Below are positions 60,025 to 64,000 of a stretch of 64,000 bases of DNA, piece by piece. Both the position numbers and the translations under genes were made by a program. Positions within the stretch are counted from its first letter, which is position 1. Each line of letters begins with the position of its first letter. The notes under the pieces are model-generated. The model worked only from the letters and a program-made list of their open reading frames with translations. It made no database searches and had not been told where the DNA came from. Source of the stretch: Novimethylophilus kurashikiensis. Lineage in GTDB: Bacteria; Pseudomonadota; Gammaproteobacteria; Burkholderiales; Methylophilaceae. The stretch covers positions 62,001 to 126,000 of the forward strand of contig NZ_BDOQ01000002.1 in assembly GCF_003112435.1 (NCBI RefSeq), given 5' to 3'.

Positions 60025-61164
60025 TCAGGCGTTGGGATGCAGCACCACTTTGGTCCAGCCCATGTCGCGGCGGTCGAAGTGCTGGTAGGCATTGGGCGCC
60101 TCGTCCAGGGTCAGCCGGTGCGAGACGATGAACGACGGCTTGGCCTTGCCGTGCTCGATCAGCTCGCACAAATGGCGGTTGTAGGCTTTGACGTTGGTCT
60201 GGCCCGAACCCATGCGCAAGCCCTTGGTGAAAAACATCCCCATGTCGAAGGCGATCTCGCCTTCTTTTTCCAGCGCGTCCGTCGCGTTGGGGTCTTGCGG
60301 GGTGAAAACGCCCACCACGCCCAAGGCGCCAGTCGCTTTGACCGATTGCACCAGCCGGTTCATGGTGAGGTTGGGGATTTCATGGTTGTGGTGGTCGTGG
60401 CACTGGAAGCCTACGCATTCGCAGCCCTTGTCGGCGCCTTTGCCCTGGGTGAACTCCATCACGGCCTCGACCGGGTCGGTCCTGGAATAATCGATGGCGA
60501 TGGCGCCTATTTTCTCGGCCAGGGCGAGGCGATCCGGATGATGATCCACCACCATGACCTGATCGGCACCGCGCAGCATGGAAGAATAGGCCGCCATGAG
60601 GCCGACCGGCCCCGCGCCGTACACCAGCACCGATTCGCCCGGCTGCACGTCGGCGAGTTCGGTGGCGTGATAACCGGTGGGAAAGATGTCCGACAGCATG
60701 ACGTAGTCTTCTTCGTGTTCCTCCGCACCTTCCGGCAGCACCAGGCAGTTGAAATCGCCATAGGGCACGCGCAGTAATTCGGCTTGGCCGCCGTTGTATG
60801 GCCCCATCTCGGCATAGCCGTAGGCGCCGCCTGCATGGCCGGGGTTCACGGTGAGGCAAAAACCGGTGTAGCCGCGCTCGCAGTTTTCGCAATACCCGCA
60901 GCTGATGTTGAACGGCAGGCACACGCGATCGCCGACCTTCACCCGTTCTACCTCTTTGCCGACTTCGATCACCACGCCGAGGTTTTCATGCCCCAGTACC
61001 TTGCCCTGTTCGACGCTGGTGCGCCCTTCGTACATGTGCAGGTCGGAGCCGCAGATATTGGTGGTGGTGATCTTGACCAATACGTCGGTGGGCTTCTCGA
61101 TTTTTGCGTCGGGAACGTTGACGATCTTGACTTGCTTCGGGCCTTCATAAACCAGCGCTTTCAT
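60025..61164 (-). CDS. Glutathione-independent formaldehyde dehydrogenase (zinc ADH family)
   Basis: This is a 379-residue zinc- and NAD-dependent dehydrogenase of the glutathione-independent formaldehyde dehydrogenase group. Zinc ligands are C38 (NICGSDLHMYEG), H59 and E60 (GHEN) for the catalytic site, and the CGYCENCERGYTGFC loop for the structural zinc. The Rossmann motif VYGAGPVGLMAA precedes VVDHHPDRLALA. A clear GGAGG lies before the ATG at 61164. It would provide a second way to oxidise formaldehyde or other aldehydes, next to the H4MPT route. It may also act on other alcohols. Confidence 0.82.
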   Translation of the reverse strand: MKALVYEGPKQVKIVNVPDAKIEKPTDVLVKITTTNICGSDLHMYEGRTSVEQGKVLGHENLGVVIEVGKEVERVKVGDRVCLPFNISCGYCENCERGYTGFCLTVNPGHAGGAYGYAEMGPYNGGQAELLRVPYGDFNCLVLPEGAEEHEEDYVMLSDIFPTGYHATELADVQPGESVLVYGAGPVGLMAAYSSMLRGADQVMVVDHHPDRLALAEKIGAIAIDYSRTDPVEAVMEFTQGKGADKGCECVGFQCHDHHNHEIPNLTMNRLVQSVKATGALGVVGVFTPQDPNATDALEKEGEIAFDMGMFFTKGLRMGSGQTNVKAYNRHLCELIEHGKAKPSFIVSHRLTLDEAPNAYQHFDRRDMGWTKVVLHPNA

Positions 61165-61400
61165 GGTAAATCCTCCATGCATGAGGTTGAGAATATTAAT
61201 TAAATCAATTGCTTGAGTGCGGTAAGCTTAAGGGCATGGAAGCCTGGTGTATGTGCGTAGGAGAACGCTGTCGAACAATGGAATGATTGAGACTTAACGA
61301 GAAGCCGCCGTGGACTACAGTCAGTAGACTTGTCAGGATAGGCTGACTCATTTATACAGGTAGCTAAGAGGCATTTTCCGATATCGGCCGCGAGGACCCC

Positions 61401-62477
61401 ATGCAGAAAACAGTTCTCAACGAATCCCACCGCAAGCTGGGCGCCCATATGGTCGATTTCGGCGGTTGGGAAATGCCGCTGCACTACGGCTCGCAAATCG
61501 AGGAGCACCACGCCGTGCGGCGCGACTGCGGCATGTTCGACGTCTCGCACATGTGTGCCGTAGATATCGTCGGCGACGAGAGTCACACCTTTTTGCGCGG
61601 TCTGCTGGCCAACGATGTCCAGAAGCTGAAGCTGCCGGGCAAGGCGCTTTACAGCGTCATGCTGAACGACAACGGCGGCGTGGTGGACGATTTGATCGTC
61701 TATCGCCTCGATGACACGCATTTCCGTCTGGTCGTCAATGCCGCCACGACCGAAAAAGACCTGGCCTGGATGGTCGACCGGCTGGAGGCATGGAAGATGA
61801 ATGCCACGGTCGCGCCGCGCCGCGACCTCGCCATGCTGGCCGTGCAAGGGCCGAACGCTCGCGAGCGCGTTTGGCAAGCCATACCCGATCTCAAGTCCGC
61901 CACCCGCGATATGCCGCCGTTCTTCGGTCGGCAGGTCGGCGATGTATTCGTCGGACGCACCGGCTACACGGGGGAAGACGGCTTCGAAATCAGCCTACCT
62001 GCCGTACAGGTAGCGCCGCTATGGGAGAGATTGCTGGCGCTGGGCGTGGCGCCTTGCGGATTGGGGGCACGGGATACCTTGCGCCTGGAGGCCGGCATGA
62101 GTCTTTACGGCCAGGACATGGATGAAGCGACGTCGCCGCTGGATGCGGGGCTCGCCTGGACGGTAGATATCAACGACCCACGCGATTTTGTCGGCAAGGC
62201 GGCGCTGCAACGACGCGGTCAAACCTGGCTATTCGCGGGGTTGGTGCTGCTGGAGCGCGGCGTGTTGCGAGCCCATCAAAAAGTCGAGACAGCGCACGGC
62301 ATGGGGCTGGTAACCAGCGGCACGTTTTCACCCACGATGCAGCGGGCCATCGGCTTGGCGCGCTTGCCTCCCGGGGTGACTTTTGGCAATACTGTGCGCG
62401 TCGAAATCCGCGATCGCCTGTTCGAGGCCCGCGTCGTCAAGCCGCCTTTCGTGCGCCATGGAACAATACTGGTCTGA
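61401..62477 (+). CDS. gcvT: Glycine cleavage system T protein (aminomethyltransferase)
   Basis: GcvT moves the aminomethyl carbon from lipoyl-GcvH to tetrahydrofolate. It is a 358-residue cytosolic protein with a folate-binding domain: [56 protein letters not shown], and [14 protein letters not shown], ending in the beta-barrel ([19 protein letters not shown]). It is the first gene of gcvTHP. I see no glycine riboswitch in the 236 bp upstream. Confidence 0.95.
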   Translation: MQKTVLNESHRKLGAHMVDFGGWEMPLHYGSQIEEHHAVRRDCGMFDVSHMCAVDIVGDESHTFLRGLLANDVQKLKLPGKALYSVMLNDNGGVVDDLIVYRLDDTHFRLVVNAATTEKDLAWMVDRLEAWKMNATVAPRRDLAMLAVQGPNARERVWQAIPDLKSATRDMPPFFGRQVGDVFVGRTGYTGEDGFEISLPAVQVAPLWERLLALGVAPCGLGARDTLRLEAGMSLYGQDMDEATSPLDAGLAWTVDINDPRDFVGKAALQRRGQTWLFAGLVLLERGVLRAHQKVETAHGMGLVTSGTFSPTMQRAIGLARLPPGVTFGNTVRVEIRDRLFEARVVKPPFVRHGTILV

Positions 62478-62494
62478 AACCATTGGAGATTTTT

Positions 62495-62875
62495 ATGAAT
62501 ATTCCCGCCGAACTTCGCTATGCCGCCACCCACGAATGGGTGCGCCAGGAAAGCGACGGCAACCTGACCGTCGGCATCACCGATCACGCGCAAGAGCAAT
62601 TGGGCGACTTGGTATTTATCGAGTTGCCGCAGGTCGGCAAGGCCTATGGTGCCGGGCAGCAGATTGCCGTGGTGGAGTCGGTGAAGGCGGCATCGGACAT
62701 TTATGCGCCGGTGGCGGGCACCGTGGTCGAGGTCAACCAGGCCGCGGCCGATGCGCCGGAAAGCGTCAACGACGGGGCTTTCACTGCCTGGCTGTTCCGC
62801 ATCAAGCCTGACAACGCGGCGGACGTGCAGACGCTGCTGGACGCCGAGGGGTATCGCAAGTCGGTGGAAGGCTAA
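62495..62875 (+). CDS. gcvH: Glycine cleavage system H protein
   Basis: GcvH carries the lipoyl arm that shuttles the aminomethyl group. It is 126 residues; the lipoylated lysine is K64 in [11 protein letters not shown]. Other features are [27 protein letters not shown] and the C-terminal WLFRIKP. The ATG at 62495 is preceded by TTGGAGAT, which decides it over a longer frame. It lies 17 bp after gcvT and about 100 bp before gcvP. Confidence 0.95.
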   Translation: MNIPAELRYAATHEWVRQESDGNLTVGITDHAQEQLGDLVFIELPQVGKAYGAGQQIAVVESVKAASDIYAPVAGTVVEVNQAAADAPESVNDGAFTAWLFRIKPDNAADVQTLLDAEGYRKSVEG

Positions 62876-62973
62876 GGCTTCTTTGCGTTTCAATTTCAGT
62901 CGTTGCAGGAGAGGTTGGGAAATGTAACCCCCAGTTCACGTTGAAAGGCTTCACGTTGACAGAAAGACGCGCC

Positions 62974-64000
62974 ATGCCAGACCGCTTGCCGCTTGAATCG
63001 CTTGAACAAAAAGACGCCTTCATCGCCCGGCACATCGGACCGCGCGATGAAGAAGTCGAGCAAATGCTTGAGGTGGTGGGGACGGCCAGCCTCGACGACC
63101 TGATTGCCCAGACCATTCCTGCCGACATCCGCCGTACCGACGAACTGCCGCTCCCCGGCCCGAAGCCTGAACATGAAGCCCTGGCGGCGCTCAAAGCTCT
63201 GGCCGCCAAGAACCTTGTCCAGAAATCCCTCATCGGCATGGGCTATGCCGATACCATCACCCCCGCCGTCATCCAGCGCAACCTGCTTGAAAACCCCGGC
63301 TGGTATACCGCCTACACGCCGTATCAGGCGGAAATCTCGCAAGGTCGGCTGGAGGCGCTGCTCAATTTTCAGCAACTCATCATCGATTTGACAGGGCTGC
63401 CGCTCGCCAATGCCTCGTTGCTGGATGAAGCAACGGCAGCCGCCGAAGCCATGGCGATGGCGCGTCGCTTGAGCCAATCGGCGTCGAACAAGTTCTTCGT
63501 CGATGAAAACTGCTTTCCGCAAACCATCGACGTGTTGAAAACCCGCGCCGGGTTTTTCGGCTTCGAACTGCTGTTCGGCAAGGCGCAACAGGCGGGCGAG
63601 CGGGCAGTGTTCGGGGCCTTGCTGCAATACCCGGACGACCGCGGTGAGGCGGCCGACCTTTCGCCCCATATTGCCGCCGTCCAGATGCAAGGCGGCATCG
63701 CCGCGGTGGCGGCCGACCTCATGGCGCTGGTGCTGCTCAAGTCGCCGGGAGCCATGGGGGCAGATATCGCCCTGGGGTCGGCCCAGCGCTTCGGCGTACC
63801 CATGGGGTTCGGCGGTCCGCATGCCGCTTTTTTTGCCACACGCGACGAGCACAAGCGCAGCGTTCCGGGACGCATCATCGGCGTGTCGCAGGATAGCCGC
63901 GGCAAACCGGCGTTGCGCATGGCCTTGCAGACGCGGGAGCAGCACATCCGCCGTGAAAAGGCCAATTCCAACATCTGTACGTCGCAAGTTTTGTTGGCCA
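62974..64000 (+). CDS. gcvP: Glycine dehydrogenase (decarboxylating) P protein, 3'-truncated by window edge
   Basis: GcvP is the PLP enzyme that decarboxylates glycine and loads the aminomethyl group on GcvH. About 342 codons are visible, with the conserved N-terminal half: [58 protein letters not shown] and [15 protein letters not shown]. The frame is open to the right edge. The full protein of ~950 residues, with the PLP lysine near the C-terminal part, lies outside. A TTG at 62956 is an alternative start. Confidence 0.95.
   Translation, partial: MPDRLPLESLEQKDAFIARHIGPRDEEVEQMLEVVGTASLDDLIAQTIPADIRRTDELPLPGPKPEHEALAALKALAAKNLVQKSLIGMGYADTITPAVIQRNLLENPGWYTAYTPYQAEISQGRLEALLNFQQLIIDLTGLPLANASLLDEATAAAEAMAMARRLSQSASNKFFVDENCFPQTIDVLKTRAGFFGFELLFGKAQQAGERAVFGALLQYPDDRGEAADLSPHIAAVQMQGGIAAVAADLMALVLLKSPGAMGADIALGSAQRFGVPMGFGGPHAAFFATRDEHKRSVPGRIIGVSQDSRGKPALRMALQTREQHIRREKANSNICTSQVLLA

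Noticed and set aside
61165-61400. Possible glycine riboswitch upstream of gcvT
   Set aside because: I looked for the paired aptamer signatures typical of glycine riboswitches and found none; the 236 bp show no long conserved stem.

Overview
The window looks like a chromosomal segment of a methylotrophic (or facultatively methylotrophic) Gram-negative bacterium, most likely a betaproteobacterium. The reasons are an archaeal-type tetrahydromethanopterin (H4MPT)/methanofuran formaldehyde-oxidation gene set, PQQ biosynthesis, a XoxF-type methanol dehydrogenase, and a CysB-linked sulfate-assimilation operon containing a DUF934 gene, an arrangement common in Betaproteobacteria. No rRNA, CRISPR array, insertion sequence or phage gene was seen. 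The family cannot be fixed from this sequence alone.

Layout. 1-1868: end of a pqq operon (pqqC partial, pqqD, pqqE), then a Bcr/CflA-type efflux pump, a small unknown protein and a DUF1924 cytochrome c. 4073-10513 (minus): sulfite exporter-like TSUP-cysI-DUF934-cysH-cysD-cysN with fdxA at the end; cysB is divergent (10642). 11557-16822: FocA-type transporter, DUF302 protein, DUF853 ATPase, DUF6328 membrane protein, a frameshifted ankyrin gene and a secreted S53 peptidase. 17004-35998: the C1 island. It holds fhcBADC (minus), a methyl-accepting chemotaxis protein with a sigma-28-like promoter, the beta-RFAP synthase gene, mtdB, an ATP-grasp gene, mch, a RimK-like ligase, a CitG-like gene, a truncated haemoglobin with three N-terminal repeats, two tandem fae genes, a HisA-like gene, and methanofuran-type genes (mfnD-, mfnF-, mfnE-like) with pabB among them. 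36067-42492: hexose-6-phosphate mutarotase and a three-gene RND metal-efflux system. 42592-47952: PHA-related protein, unknown coiled-coil protein, tRNA-Leu(UAG), and a two-gene unit coupling a NitT/TauT-like binding lipoprotein to a PhnD-PAS-GAF-PAS-GGDEF-EAL receptor. 48109-56675 (minus): xoxF-xoxJ-xoxG-coxB-coxA-coxC and assembly/accessory genes in one apparent transcription unit. 56840-59396 (plus): the divergent cyanide-insensitive-type bd oxidase cioAB plus a 40-codon DUF2474 gene. 59454-61164: two small exported proteins and a zinc formaldehyde dehydrogenase. 61401-64000: gcvT-gcvH-gcvP (partial).

How it fits together (inference). PQQ from the left edge would serve XoxF, which oxidises methanol to formaldehyde in the periplasm. 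Electrons would go through XoxG to the caa3-type oxidase encoded in the same unit. Formaldehyde is captured by Fae onto H4MPT and passed through MtdB, Mch and Fhc to formate. The mfn-like, mptG and pabB genes supply the cofactors methanofuran and H4MPT. A glutathione-independent formaldehyde dehydrogenase offers a side route. The most unusual items are the repeat-bearing truncated globin directly upstream of fae, the two tandem fae paralogues that share an insertion near the active-site segment, and the methanol dehydrogenase/oxidase super-operon facing a bd-oxidase operon across a 164-bp control region.
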